NCBI RefSeq assembly: GCF_000372965.1
Contig: NZ_KB890026.1
Span: forward strand, 124,001 to 188,000
Reading direction: 5' to 3'
DNA length: 64,000 bases
DNA from: Hoeflea sp. 108
Lineage (GTDB): Bacteria > Pseudomonadota > Alphaproteobacteria > Rhizobiales > Rhizobiaceae
Part shown: positions 1 to 8,139 of the stretch, one piece after another
Position numbering within the stretch: position 1 is the stretch's first letter
How the letters are laid out: every line of letters begins with the position of its first letter
Translations under genes and position numbers: made by a program
The notes under the pieces: generated by a model
Database searches by the model: none
The model's input: only the letters and a program-made list of their open reading frames with translations
What the model was told of the DNA's origin: nothing

Positions 1-2
1 AC

Positions 3-965
3 GTGGAGACCAAGGGCGACCAGATCGTCTTCAAGGCCAACGAAACCTACTACGACGGCAAGCCGGAGATCGAGACGCTGCTGTGGAACTACGTGCCCGA
101 CGCCAACACCCGCGTCCTGGGCCTGCTCAACGGCCAGTATCACCTGACCGAGCGCCTCGAGCCGGAGCAGTATGAATCGCTCAAGAAAGAGGCCAACATC
201 GTCACCAATCGTGGCCTGTCGAGCGAGAACAAGTATCTGCACTTCCGCTGCAACAAGCCGCCCTTCGACGATGTTCGCGTTCGCATGGCCGCTGTCCACG
301 CCATCGACCGGGATCAGGTGCTCGCGGTGCTGGGCGAAGCCGGCCAGGCATCGAACAGCCACATCTCGCCGGTCAAGTTCGGCTACACCGACGTGGCCAA
401 CTACCCCAAATACGATCCCGAAGAATGCCAGCGTCTGCTTGCCGAGGCCGGCTATCCGAAGGGCGAGGGCCTGCCGGAACTCGAGTTCATCACCTCGGTC
501 GGCTTCTATGCCAAGACGCGCGAATATGGCGAACTGGTCACCGCCATGCTGCAGGAACAGGGCTTCCCCGTGAAGCTGACAACGCTCGAACCGGCAGCCT
601 GGGAAGAGCAGATCTATCGCCGCGCCGACGGCCAGGGCCCGGGGCACATCGTCGACGTCGGCTGGATCACGGGTTCGCCCGAGCCGGACCTGGTCCTGCG
701 CCCGAACTACTACTCGAAGTTCGCGCTGATCAACGGCATCAACGATCCCGAGATCGACGCTGCCCTCGACAAGGAGCGCAACGCGGAATCGGCCGAAGAG
801 CGCCTGAAGATACTTCAGGAAGAAACCCTTCCGCTGCTCGCCACCAAGGTGCCGAGCCTGTCGCTGTTCTCGGCCGTGTCGCTGCGGGCGATGTCGAAGA
901 AGCTCGAAGGCGTCTATTTCTATCCCAACGGCCCGATCGATCTCAGCAAGGCAAAGCTGTTCTAG
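3..965 (+). CDS. ABC importer substrate-binding protein, SBP_bac_5 (dipeptide/oligopeptide) family, 5' partial
   Basis: The reading frame is open from the first bases of the window to a TAG at 963-965, so the N-terminus and signal peptide lie upstream. The 320 visible residues have the late part of the DppA/OppA family: an ANTRVLGLLNGQYHL-like stretch, then an RVRMAAVHAIDRDQVL segment that matches the usual 'R.A...AIDR' motif, and a C-terminal 'LYFYPNG'-like end. Family role: periplasmic capture of a peptide-like ligand. The two permeases and the fused ATPase that follow on the same strand make up the rest of the importer. The ligand is unknown; the neighbouring M20 amidohydrolase hints at an N-acyl or peptide-like compound. 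Confidence 0.9.
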   Translation: METKGDQIVFKANETYYDGKPEIETLLWNYVPDANTRVLGLLNGQYHLTERLEPEQYESLKKEANIVTNRGLSSENKYLHFRCNKPPFDDVRVRMAAVHAIDRDQVLAVLGEAGQASNSHISPVKFGYTDVANYPKYDPEECQRLLAEAGYPKGEGLPELEFITSVGFYAKTREYGELVTAMLQEQGFPVKLTTLEPAAWEEQIYRRADGQGPGHIVDVGWITGSPEPDLVLRPNYYSKFALINGINDPEIDAALDKERNAESAEERLKILQEETLPLLATKVPSLSLFSAVSLRAMSKKLEGVYFYPNGPIDLSKAKLF

Positions 966-982
966 GGAACATTTGCTTCGGC

Positions 983-1008
983 GGCCGGTGGCGCACACGC
1001 CATCGGCC
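983..1008 (+). promoter_or_regulatory. intergenic hairpin downstream of binding-protein gene
   Basis: Arms 983-993 and 998-1008 pair over 11 positions, including one G-U pair, around a 4-nt CACA loop. It begins 17 nt after the binding-protein stop codon and has no T tract. Such hairpins after the first importer gene often stabilise the binding-protein transcript or partly attenuate read-through. That role is inferred. Confidence 0.5.
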
Positions 1009-1023
1009 AATTGATACAGCGAA

Positions 1024-1045
1024 GAGCGCGTCTCGCGACGCGCTC
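1024..1045 (+). terminator. second intergenic hairpin, possible partial terminator
   Basis: A perfect 9-bp stem (GAGCGCGTC / GACGCGCTC) closes a TCGC loop and is followed by a pyrimidine-rich but not T-only stretch (AATCCCTTCTTT). It lies 30 nt upstream of the permease start. With the hairpin at 983-1008 it could lower expression of the permease genes relative to the binding protein. Confidence 0.5.
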
Positions 1046-1074
1046 AATCCCTTCTTTGATACAGGACCATATCC

Positions 1075-2064
1075 ATGGCCTTCGCTATCGAGTTCTTCCT
1101 CCGCCGCATAAGTCAGGGCCTGGTGATCGTTCTTTTGGTCGCCTTCGTGATCTTCACGCTTTTGCGCGTGGTACCCGGCGATCCGATCCGTATCATCCTG
1201 GGGCCCATGACCGCCGCCAGCGTTCTCGAAGAGAAGGCAAAGGAACTTGGGCTGCGCGACCCGCTGCTGGTTCAGTTCGGCCGTTTCGTGGGCCAGGTTA
1301 CCACAGGAGATCTCGGCCGCTCCTACATCAGGGGTGCACAGGGCGGCAGCACTGGCGGCTCGCAGGACGCGACCGGCTTCAACCCGGAGAGCCGCGCCTC
1401 GGTCGCCGAGCTGATCGGCAAGGCCCTGCCCTACAGTCTCCAGCTCGCCGCGCTCGGAATTGGATTTGCGCTGCTCGTTGCGGTGCCTATCGGTATGGGC
1501 GCGGGCATGCGCGCGGGCAAATGGCCCGACAGGCTGGGACTTTATGTAAGCTCGCTGCTGGTTTCGCTTCCGAACATCTGGGTCGGCGTGGTCCTGATCT
1601 TCCTGCTTTCTGCAAAGACCGGGTGGTTGCCGGCCATCGGCTACCAGGGTTTTGCCTACACCATCATCCCCGCCATGGTGCTCGCCATCGAGCTGTCTCC
1701 GGTGATGATCCGCGCCATCTCCGTCTCGGTGGCGGCCAATCTCGGCGAGGTCTATTTCGATGTCGGCCTGGTGCGGGGCCTGTCGCGCCGCGTCATGATC
1801 TTCAAGCACGTGCTGCGCAATGCTGCCGTGCCGCTGCTCAATCTCTTCGGTGCACAGATGATCGGCATGCTGCTCGGCGGCCTCTTCGTCGTCGAGTACA
1901 TCTTCAGCTACCCGGGCATCGGCATGCTGACCATCAACGCCGTCTTCCAGCGCGATTTCCCCATCATTCAGGCTGTCGCGATCCTGGCCAGCGGCGCGCT
2001 CGTCGCCATCAACATGCTGGTCGATTTCGCCTCGACCACCATCGACCGTCGCCTGAAGTTCTGA
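1075..2064 (+). CDS. ABC importer permease, DppB/OppB family
   Basis: This 329-residue inner-membrane permease begins with the cytoplasmic-to-membrane pattern of DppB proteins (hydrophobic segment at residues 9-33, then VVPGDPIRIILG). It has several further membrane spans, and the C-terminal third carries the EAA-loop region (residues about 220-250) that docks on the ATPase. Length is normal for the family (about 310-340). It sits between the binding protein and DppC-like gene on the same strand and is probably co-transcribed. Family function: one half of the transmembrane path for a dipeptide-like substrate. The insertion at residues 80-100 (GAQGGSTGGSQDATG) is glycine-rich and of unknown meaning. 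Confidence 0.9.
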   Translation: MAFAIEFFLRRISQGLVIVLLVAFVIFTLLRVVPGDPIRIILGPMTAASVLEEKAKELGLRDPLLVQFGRFVGQVTTGDLGRSYIRGAQGGSTGGSQDATGFNPESRASVAELIGKALPYSLQLAALGIGFALLVAVPIGMGAGMRAGKWPDRLGLYVSSLLVSLPNIWVGVVLIFLLSAKTGWLPAIGYQGFAYTIIPAMVLAIELSPVMIRAISVSVAANLGEVYFDVGLVRGLSRRVMIFKHVLRNAAVPLLNLFGAQMIGMLLGGLFVVEYIFSYPGIGMLTINAVFQRDFPIIQAVAILASGALVAINMLVDFASTTIDRRLKF

Positions 2065-2077
2065 AGGACTGCCCGTC

Positions 2078-2998
2078 ATGATCACTTCGACCGAAGAGGC
2101 AGCCCTGTCGACTGCCCAAACACAGCCAAAGAAGCGCGGCGTCACGGCCCGCATCGTCCGCAAGGCCTGGGGCTACACCGAGATGAAGATCGCCGCGACG
2201 GTCTTCATTGCCCTGGCGCTGCTCACCGTGTTCGGACCGTTCCTCATCGACGCTTCGGCCACCAAGATGAACGTCGCCAACAAGTTCCTGCCTCCCATCT
2301 TCATGGAGGGCGGGAAACTGCCCCACTTCTTCGGCACCGACCAGCTCGGCCGCGACCTGTTGCTGCGCTCGCTGATCGGCCTGCGCAACGCCTTCGCCAT
2401 CGGGGTCGCCAGCGTCATCGGCATTTTTGTCCTCGGCTGTGCCATCGGCATCTATGCCGGCTATCGCGGCGGCTGGACCGACGTCATTCTGATGCGCCTG
2501 ACCGACGTGCAGATGTCGATCCCCGTAGTCATCCTCGCGATCACCATCCTGGGCATGTCGCGCCCCTCGCCCGCCACCATCATCGCCGTTCTGGTGCTGG
2601 CGAGCTGGCCGGTCTATGCCCGCGTTTCCCGCGGGGTCACCCTGGCTGAGCGCCAGAAGGAATATGTCAGGGCTGCGAAGATTCTCGGCGCCAGCGACCT
2701 GCGCATCATGGTTCGCCACATCGCCCCCAGCGTGCTGCCGCCGATCGCCTTCGTCGCCGTGCTCGACGTTGCCCGCATGATGATCTTCGAAGCCATCTTC
2801 GGCTTCATCGGCATTGGCATCCAGCCCCCGACGCCAACCTTCGGAACCATCATCTCCGCTGGCACCCAGTACCTGCTGAACGCGTGGTGGATCACCATCG
2901 TCCCCGGCATCCTGCTGGCGCTCGGTCTCGGCAGCCTCAATCTGATGGGCGGCGTCCTCGAGCGCGCTCGCAACCACATCCTGCAGGGAGGTGAGTGA
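2078..2998 (+). CDS. ABC importer permease, DppC/OppC family
   Basis: This 306-residue permease has a polar N-terminus of about 35 residues, a first membrane span near residues 38-58, and the DppC hallmark HFFGTDQLGRDLLLRSLIGLR near residues 84-104 (here HFFGTDQLGRD). It has further spans and an EAA-type loop (YVRAAKILGASDLRIMVRHI). It starts 13 nt after the dppB-like stop and its own stop overlaps the ATPase start by 4 nt, so translation is probably coupled. Together with the preceding permease it should form the membrane channel of the importer. Confidence 0.9.
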   Translation: MITSTEEAALSTAQTQPKKRGVTARIVRKAWGYTEMKIAATVFIALALLTVFGPFLIDASATKMNVANKFLPPIFMEGGKLPHFFGTDQLGRDLLLRSLIGLRNAFAIGVASVIGIFVLGCAIGIYAGYRGGWTDVILMRLTDVQMSIPVVILAITILGMSRPSPATIIAVLVLASWPVYARVSRGVTLAERQKEYVRAAKILGASDLRIMVRHIAPSVLPPIAFVAVLDVARMMIFEAIFGFIGIGIQPPTPTFGTIISAGTQYLLNAWWITIVPGILLALGLGSLNLMGGVLERARNHILQGGE

Positions 2999-4878
2999 TG
3001 ACCCAGCCACTGAACATGCAGGACAACACCGCGACGCAGGCCCCGGTCATGGAAGTTCGCAACCTGTCGGTCGTGGCCCGAGCCGCAGCCGGCGAACGGA
3101 CGATCCTCTCGGGCATCGATCTTTCGGTTGCGCCGCGCTCGGTGCTCGGCATCATCGGCGAGAGCGGATCGGGCAAGACGGTGCTGTCGCGCGCCCTCGT
3201 CAACTGGATCAAGTCGCCGCTCGCCATCACGAGCGGGTCGGTAAACTACGGCGGCCGCGATCTGCTGACCCTGCCGGACGAGCAGATGGCCGGCCTGCGC
3301 GGTCGCGAGATCGCCTATATCGGCGCGAACCCGACGAGCGCGCTCGATCCGACCGTACCGGTGGGACACCAAATCCTGGAGAAGCTTCGCGCCGTCGCGC
3401 CGAACCTGACACGCGACGAAGCGCGCAAGCGCGTCATCGAAACACTGGATGCCGTCCGCATTCCGTCGCCCAAGCAGCGCTTCGACGAATACCCGTTCCA
3501 GTTCAGCGGCGGCATGATGCAGCGCGCCATGATCGTCGATGCGCTGGTCTCCAATCCGAAGCTGCTCATCGCCGACAACATCACCCAGCCCCTCGACGTC
3601 ACCGTCGCAGCGCAGATCCTGCGCCTGCTGCGCGACCTGCAGCAGGATTTCGACACGGCGATCGTCTTCGTCTCGTCGTCGCTGGGCATCGTCACGGAAA
3701 TCGCCAGCAACCTAATCGTGCTGGACCGCGGCCACATCGTCGAGCGTCAGTCGGTCGAAAACCTGATCAAGCGGCCCGAACACGGCTACACCCGGGAACT
3801 GATCGCCAAGGTGCCGAAGATCTGGGCCACCAGCGAGCAGCCACCCGCCCCATCGACGAGCGACGTCGTCCTCGACGTGCGCGACGTCGAGAAGACCTAT
3901 CGCGTGCGCGAGCGCAAGACCCTCTTTGGCGAGCGCATGGTCCGGGCGGTCCGCGGCGTTTCTTTCACCGTGCGCCGGGGCGAAAATTTCGGCATCATCG
4001 GCGAGTCCGGCTGTGGCAAGTCGACCCTGTCGCGGCTGCTCAGCAGCCTTGAGGCACCGGACAAGGGCCAGATCCTGTTCGAGAATGACGACATCGCCAC
4101 CTTGCGCGGGTCGCGGCTGCTTGGCTTGCGGCGACGCTTCCAGTTGCTCCTGCAGGATCCCTACAATGCGATTGCTGCGCACAGTTCGATCGGCCGGACC
4201 ATATCCGAACCGCTGCTCATCCACGGACTCGGCTCGCGCCAGCAAATCGAAAAGAAGGTGAAGGACGTCATGGCCGAGGTCGGCCTGTCGCCCGCTCTCT
4301 ACGACCAGTTGCCCGTCGGCCTCAGCGCCGGCCAGCGCCAGCGCGTCAACATCGCCCGCGCACTGGTGCTCGAACCCGAGCTGCTGATCCTGGACGAAAC
4401 CCTGTCGTCGCTCGATCAGGTCGAACAGGCAAAACTGCTCGATCTGTTCGAGACACTGCAGGTCAAGCGCGGCATCACCTATGTCTACATCTCGCACGAT
4501 CTGGCCATGGTCCGGCGTGTCTGCGCCCGCATCGCCGTCATGTATCTCGGACGCATCGTCGAGCTGGCCGACAATGAAACGATGTTCGGCCGATCGGCAC
4601 ATCCTTACACGCGAGCGTTGCTGAGCGCGGTCCCCACCGTCGAGGAGAAGCCGTACCGCACCGAGACCTATCTGCTTGAGGGCGAGCCGCCGGATCCGAT
4701 CGACATTCCGGCCGGATGCAGCTTCCGCACTCGCTGCCCGTTCGCCTTCGATCGCTGTGCCACGGACGATCCGACGCAAACGGTGCGGGAAGACGGCAAC
4801 GCCAGCGCCTGCCATCTGCAGTTCAGCCAGATGCCCGTCGTCGATGTGGCGCGTCTGGCGCAAGGGGCCGGGACATGA
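2995..4878 (+). CDS. fused double-domain ABC importer ATPase, OppD-OppF type, with degenerate first site
   Basis: A single 627-residue protein carries both nucleotide-binding domains. Domain 1 (about 20-270) has a good Walker A (GESGSGKT, 55-62) and signature SGGMM (171-175). The Q-loop glutamine is replaced by Ala111, the catalytic Walker B glutamate by Asn195 (ADNIT), and the switch histidine by Ser228 (VSSSL). Domain 2 (about 290-580) is complete: Walker A GESGCGKS (336-343), Q387, signature LSAGQ (443-447), D467-E468 and H501. A C-terminal Cys-rich tail (GCSFRTRCPF...C...C) matches the iron-sulfur-like end of OppD/OppF proteins. The protein should power the adjacent permeases, hydrolysing ATP mainly at one composite site. 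It overlaps the preceding permease gene by 4 nt. Confidence 0.9.
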   Translation: MMTQPLNMQDNTATQAPVMEVRNLSVVARAAAGERTILSGIDLSVAPRSVLGIIGESGSGKTVLSRALVNWIKSPLAITSGSVNYGGRDLLTLPDEQMAGLRGREIAYIGANPTSALDPTVPVGHQILEKLRAVAPNLTRDEARKRVIETLDAVRIPSPKQRFDEYPFQFSGGMMQRAMIVDALVSNPKLLIADNITQPLDVTVAAQILRLLRDLQQDFDTAIVFVSSSLGIVTEIASNLIVLDRGHIVERQSVENLIKRPEHGYTRELIAKVPKIWATSEQPPAPSTSDVVLDVRDVEKTYRVRERKTLFGERMVRAVRGVSFTVRRGENFGIIGESGCGKSTLSRLLSSLEAPDKGQILFENDDIATLRGSRLLGLRRRFQLLLQDPYNAIAAHSSIGRTISEPLLIHGLGSRQQIEKKVKDVMAEVGLSPALYDQLPVGLSAGQRQRVNIARALVLEPELLILDETLSSLDQVEQAKLLDLFETLQVKRGITYVYISHDLAMVRRVCARIAVMYLGRIVELADNETMFGRSAHPYTRALLSAVPTVEEKPYRTETYLLEGEPPDPIDIPAGCSFRTRCPFAFDRCATDDPTQTVREDGNASACHLQFSQMPVVDVARLAQGAGT

Positions 4879-4930
4879 AAGCCGGGACCGGTCGAACCGC
4901 AGTGGACGCTCGTATGGGGCGCACGTCTAG

Positions 4931-6121
4931 ATGACATCGGCCGAAGCATTTTTTCGCGAACGCCATGCAGTCCATACCGGCTGGCGCCGGCATCTGCACC
5001 AGTGGCCGGAGGTCGCGTTTCAGGAGCATCGTACCGCGGCTTTCGTGGCCGAGAGGCTGGTCGAGATGGGCATGACCGCGGAGACCGGCATCGCCGGCAC
5101 CGGCCTCGTGGCGACGCTCGCCGGCCGGCGCCCCGGCCCGACGATCGGCCTGCGGGCCGACATGGATGCGTTGCCGACCACTGAGGAAAGCGACCTCTCC
5201 TACCGATCACACAATGACGGCGCCAGCCATGCTTGCGGCCATGACGGCCATATGACGATGCTGCTCGCGGCGGCCGACTACCTGTCGCGCGAGCGCGACT
5301 TCGCCGGCTCCGTGCGCTTCATCTTTCAACCCGCTGAGGAAGCCGAAGGAGGCGGCCGCCGGATGGTCGAGGAAGGCCTCTTCGAACGCTTTCCGGTGGA
5401 CGCCGTCTTTGGCCTGCACAACTGGCCCAGCCTGCCATTGGGCACCGTGGCCGTGCGGCCGGGGCCGGTGATGGCGGCGATGGACCTCTTCACCATCACC
5501 ATCGATGCCAAGGGCGTACATGCCGCCTTGCCGCATCTTGGCACCGACGCCATCGTTTCGGCCGGCGCCGTCATCGCCGGTCTCCAGACCATTACGAGCA
5601 GATCCGTCAATGCCCAGCAGCCGGCGGTGGTTTCGCTGACGCAGATCCATGGCGGCAACTCGCTCAATGCGCTGCCCAGCAGGGTCGTCCTCAACGGCAC
5701 CGTCCGCGCCTTTTCCGACGAGGCCCGTGCTGTGGTGCAGGAGCGGCTGCAACAGATCATCGATGGCGTCGCCATCACCCACCGTGTCGACATCTCTCTC
5801 GATTTCGAGCCGCGCTATCCCGCGACCGTCAATGACGGCGGCATGGCCGCCATAGCCGAGGCGGTGGCGACCGCCACGTTCGGGCGTCGTTCGGTGCTGA
5901 CCGAGTTCGAGCCCAGCATGGCGTCGGAGGACTTTGCCTTCATGCTGGAGGCCAAGCCCGGATGTTACGCCTGGATCGGCAATGGAACCGCGACCCCGCT
6001 GCACAATCCGTCCTTCGACTTCAACGACGATCTGATCGCGCCGGGCGCGCTCTATTGGACCGCCCTCGTCAAGGACTGGTCGACTGCGCCTGCCACGATG
6101 CCGGTGCCGGCAGCGGCGTAG
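4931..6121 (+). CDS. M20 family metallo-amidohydrolase (hippurate hydrolase / IAA-amino acid hydrolase-like)
   Basis: 396 residues with the M20D pattern: early RRHLHQWPEVAF, a metal-binding GLRADMDALP segment, the HACGHDGHM dimetal motif near residues 98-106, and FQPAEEAEGGG. The central lid/dimerisation domain and a C-terminal 'SEDFAFML...PGCYAWIGNG' segment are also present, so the protein looks complete. Family reaction: hydrolysis of N-acyl or N-aroyl amino acids, or related amides, in the cytoplasm. Its position right after a dipeptide-type importer suggests it cleaves the imported compound. The ATG at 4931 has only a weak ribosome-binding sequence and lies 52 nt after the ATPase stop. 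Confidence 0.88.
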   Translation: MTSAEAFFRERHAVHTGWRRHLHQWPEVAFQEHRTAAFVAERLVEMGMTAETGIAGTGLVATLAGRRPGPTIGLRADMDALPTTEESDLSYRSHNDGASHACGHDGHMTMLLAAADYLSRERDFAGSVRFIFQPAEEAEGGGRRMVEEGLFERFPVDAVFGLHNWPSLPLGTVAVRPGPVMAAMDLFTITIDAKGVHAALPHLGTDAIVSAGAVIAGLQTITSRSVNAQQPAVVSLTQIHGGNSLNALPSRVVLNGTVRAFSDEARAVVQERLQQIIDGVAITHRVDISLDFEPRYPATVNDGGMAAIAEAVATATFGRRSVLTEFEPSMASEDFAFMLEAKPGCYAWIGNGTATPLHNPSFDFNDDLIAPGALYWTALVKDWSTAPATMPVPAAA

Positions 6122-6168
6122 CGACCGACGATACCTCGCTTGCAAACAGAAGACCCAAGGGGAACGAG

Positions 6169-6927
6169 ATGAGACTTTCGGGAAAGCGTGCATTGATGAT
6201 CGGAGCGGCTACGGGCATCGGCCGTGCCTGCGTCGAGGATTTCGCCCGGAACGGGGCCAGCATCGTTGTCGCCGACATCAACGAGGCGGCCATGGCGGAG
6301 GCTGTTCATCTGGCCGGCGCGCAGAATGTCCGCGCCTTTGGCACCCGTTGCGACGTGCGTGACGAGGCATCAGTTCGCGACGCCGTCGAATATGCCGAAA
6401 AGGCACTGGGCGGTCTCGACACGCTGGTCTTCTTTGCCGGCTTGATGCGCACCGGGCAAGTGGACGGCTTTGAGGCGGAGACATGGGACGCCATCTTTCA
6501 GGTCAACGCGCGCGGCACCTTTTTCGCCGCGAAATACGGAGCACCCGCACTGAAGCGCCAGGGCGGCGGCAGCTTCATCACCACGGCATCGCTGGCAGGT
6601 CTTCGTGGCGCGCCGGGCATGACCGCCTATGCCGCGGCAAAGGGCGCGGTGATCGCCTTCACCACGGCCCTTGCCCAGGAACTTGCGCCGGCAAACATCC
6701 GGGTCAACTCGGTCCTGCCGGGCTGGATCGATACGCCGTTCAACAATCCGGCGATCGATTACATGGGCGGCACCGACGCGCATGGGGCGATCGTCAACCG
6801 CATCGTCCCGCTCGGCCGCCAGGGCACGCCGGCTGAGGTTGCCCCCATGTACACCTTCCTTGCTTCCGAGGAATCGCGCTACATCACGGCAAAATCGATG
6901 ATGGTCGACGGCGGCATGGCCCATTGA
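6169..6927 (+). CDS. short-chain dehydrogenase/reductase (classical SDR)
   Basis: 252 residues. An NAD(P)-binding glycine motif (GAATGIG) lies near residues 12-18, an acidic residue ends beta-2 (VVADIN, suggesting NAD preference), and the active-site pattern is S...YAAAK, followed by the usual PG.I.T segment (LPGWIDTPF). The start ATG is chosen because AAGGGGAAC lies just upstream; the frame is open further upstream but without support. It follows the M20 gene by 47 nt on the same strand and may oxidise or reduce the released product. The substrate cannot be read from the sequence. Confidence 0.88.
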   Translation: MRLSGKRALMIGAATGIGRACVEDFARNGASIVVADINEAAMAEAVHLAGAQNVRAFGTRCDVRDEASVRDAVEYAEKALGGLDTLVFFAGLMRTGQVDGFEAETWDAIFQVNARGTFFAAKYGAPALKRQGGGSFITTASLAGLRGAPGMTAYAAAKGAVIAFTTALAQELAPANIRVNSVLPGWIDTPFNNPAIDYMGGTDAHGAIVNRIVPLGRQGTPAEVAPMYTFLASEESRYITAKSMMVDGGMAH

Positions 6928-7035
6928 CCGGGGTGCGTCGCCTTCGAAATGAAGGAAAAAGCGAGCCGTTTGGCCCAAAACCTGAAAGAACAGCCTGACG
7001 GAAGGCAGCAGCCAGGCCATGATTCTGAGGCGCAG

Positions 7036-7659
7036 ATGACGGAAACGAACGTCTTGCAGGACGACCTCGAAGAGGCGTCGGATGAACTCTTGGAGTCGCG
7101 CCGGCGACTTGGCGTCAAGCTGAAGCTGGCCAGGCAAACCAAGGGCCTCACGCTGAAGGAGCTGGCAGCCCGGAGCCAATGTTCGGAGAGCCTGCTGTCC
7201 AAGGCCGAGAATGGTAGGGCCTTGCCTTCCCTGCCGCTCATCCACCGTCTGGTCAGGGTGCTGGAAACCAACATCAGCTGGTTGTTCGAGGAGGGCGAGC
7301 CGGACGATTCACCCGTCTTTCGCGCAGGCACGCGCCCCGTGGTGACATTGGACGACCGACCCGGCGACTGGGCCGGCGTCTCCTTCGAACGCATCATCCC
7401 CTACAAGGGCGGTCATCTGCTCCAGAGCAACATCCACCACATAGCCGTCGGCGCCAAAAGCGGTGCCGCGATCACCCATGAGGGTGAAGAGACCGGCTAT
7501 GTGCTTCGCGGCCAGATCGACCTCATCCTGGATGGCATCGTCTACAGCTTGAAGGAAGGCGACTCCTTCTGCTTCCGCTCGCATGTACCTCACTCTTATC
7601 GCAACATCGGGACGGAACCGGCGAGCATACTTTGGACCTGTACCCCGCCCACCTTCTGA
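7036..7659 (+). CDS. XRE-family regulator with C-terminal cupin domain
   Basis: The N-terminal helix-turn-helix (about residues 20-75 from this start; LGVKLKLARQTKGLTLKELAARSQCSESLLSKAE region) is followed by a cupin-2 fold (about 115-200; HEGEETGYVLRGQ and FRSHVPHSYRN). This is the PuuR/SutR-like arrangement, in which the cupin senses a small metabolite. An upstream in-frame ATG at 6949 would add 29 residues; 7036 is preferred because GAGG lies just before it and the HTH begins soon after. It probably regulates the preceding transport/amidohydrolase genes or the broken permease gene next door. Confidence 0.85.
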   Translation: MTETNVLQDDLEEASDELLESRRRLGVKLKLARQTKGLTLKELAARSQCSESLLSKAENGRALPSLPLIHRLVRVLETNISWLFEEGEPDDSPVFRAGTRPVVTLDDRPGDWAGVSFERIIPYKGGHLLQSNIHHIAVGAKSGAAITHEGEETGYVLRGQIDLILDGIVYSLKEGDSFCFRSHVPHSYRNIGTEPASILWTCTPPTF

Positions 7660-7681
7660 CCGGCTTCAATCGCAACCACTT

Positions 7682-7944
7682 TCAACACCCGCCGTAGCGG
7701 CCGAACAACAGCCTCGAAAAGAGCGACACCGACAGGCCGGAGCGGATCGCGTAGCGGGTGATGACGGCGTTGATCGCCGACTAGGAGATCACCGTCAGCA
7801 CCAGGCCGATGATGGTGTTGGCGGTCGCCGAGACGAGAAAGAACATGGCGCTGCAGATCGCCCAGAAGGCCATCGTCAGATTGAGCTTGGGCATGCGGCC
7901 GCTGGGCGGCACAGGCCGTTGCGAATAATCGCGGTGGCAGCCAT
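7682..7944 (-). pseudogene. remnant of NCS1-type purine/cytosine permease, N-terminal end only
   Basis: Reading leftward from an ATG at 7942-7944 with a good AAGGAG site, the frame begins MAATAIIRN, then shifts by one. The rest reads RMPKLNLTMAFWAICSAMF, then a TAG where family members continue, then SAINAVITRYAIRSG and FSRLLFGRYGG before a TGA at 7682-7684. These are the first membrane span and loop of NCS1 nucleobase/hydantoin permeases, normally about 450 residues. One frameshift, one internal stop and loss of some 80% of the gene show it is dead. The XRE-cupin regulator adjoining it may once have controlled this transporter. Confidence 0.7.
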
Positions 7945-8139
7945 GATTGTCTCCTTGTCGGCAACATATTCGTAGCGCAAAATACAATACAGAGTCTCCG
8001 CAGGAACACTCCTCCCGGAGAACTTAGGCCGAATGATCTGTTGCCCCATGTAGCCGATCGTGTTTTGCGCGCCGCCACAGATCGCACACAGCAGACGATC
8101 CACCCATCGCCTCATGCTGTGGCATGCCTAGGCACGAGG

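Noticed and set aside
943..2163. Long minus-strand open frame (406 codons) opposite the permease gene
   Set aside because: It is rich in D, H, Q and R with no domain, typical of the antisense of a high-GC gene; the plus-strand permease is unambiguous. The same applies to the long antisense frames opposite the fused ATPase, hyuA and the photolyase.
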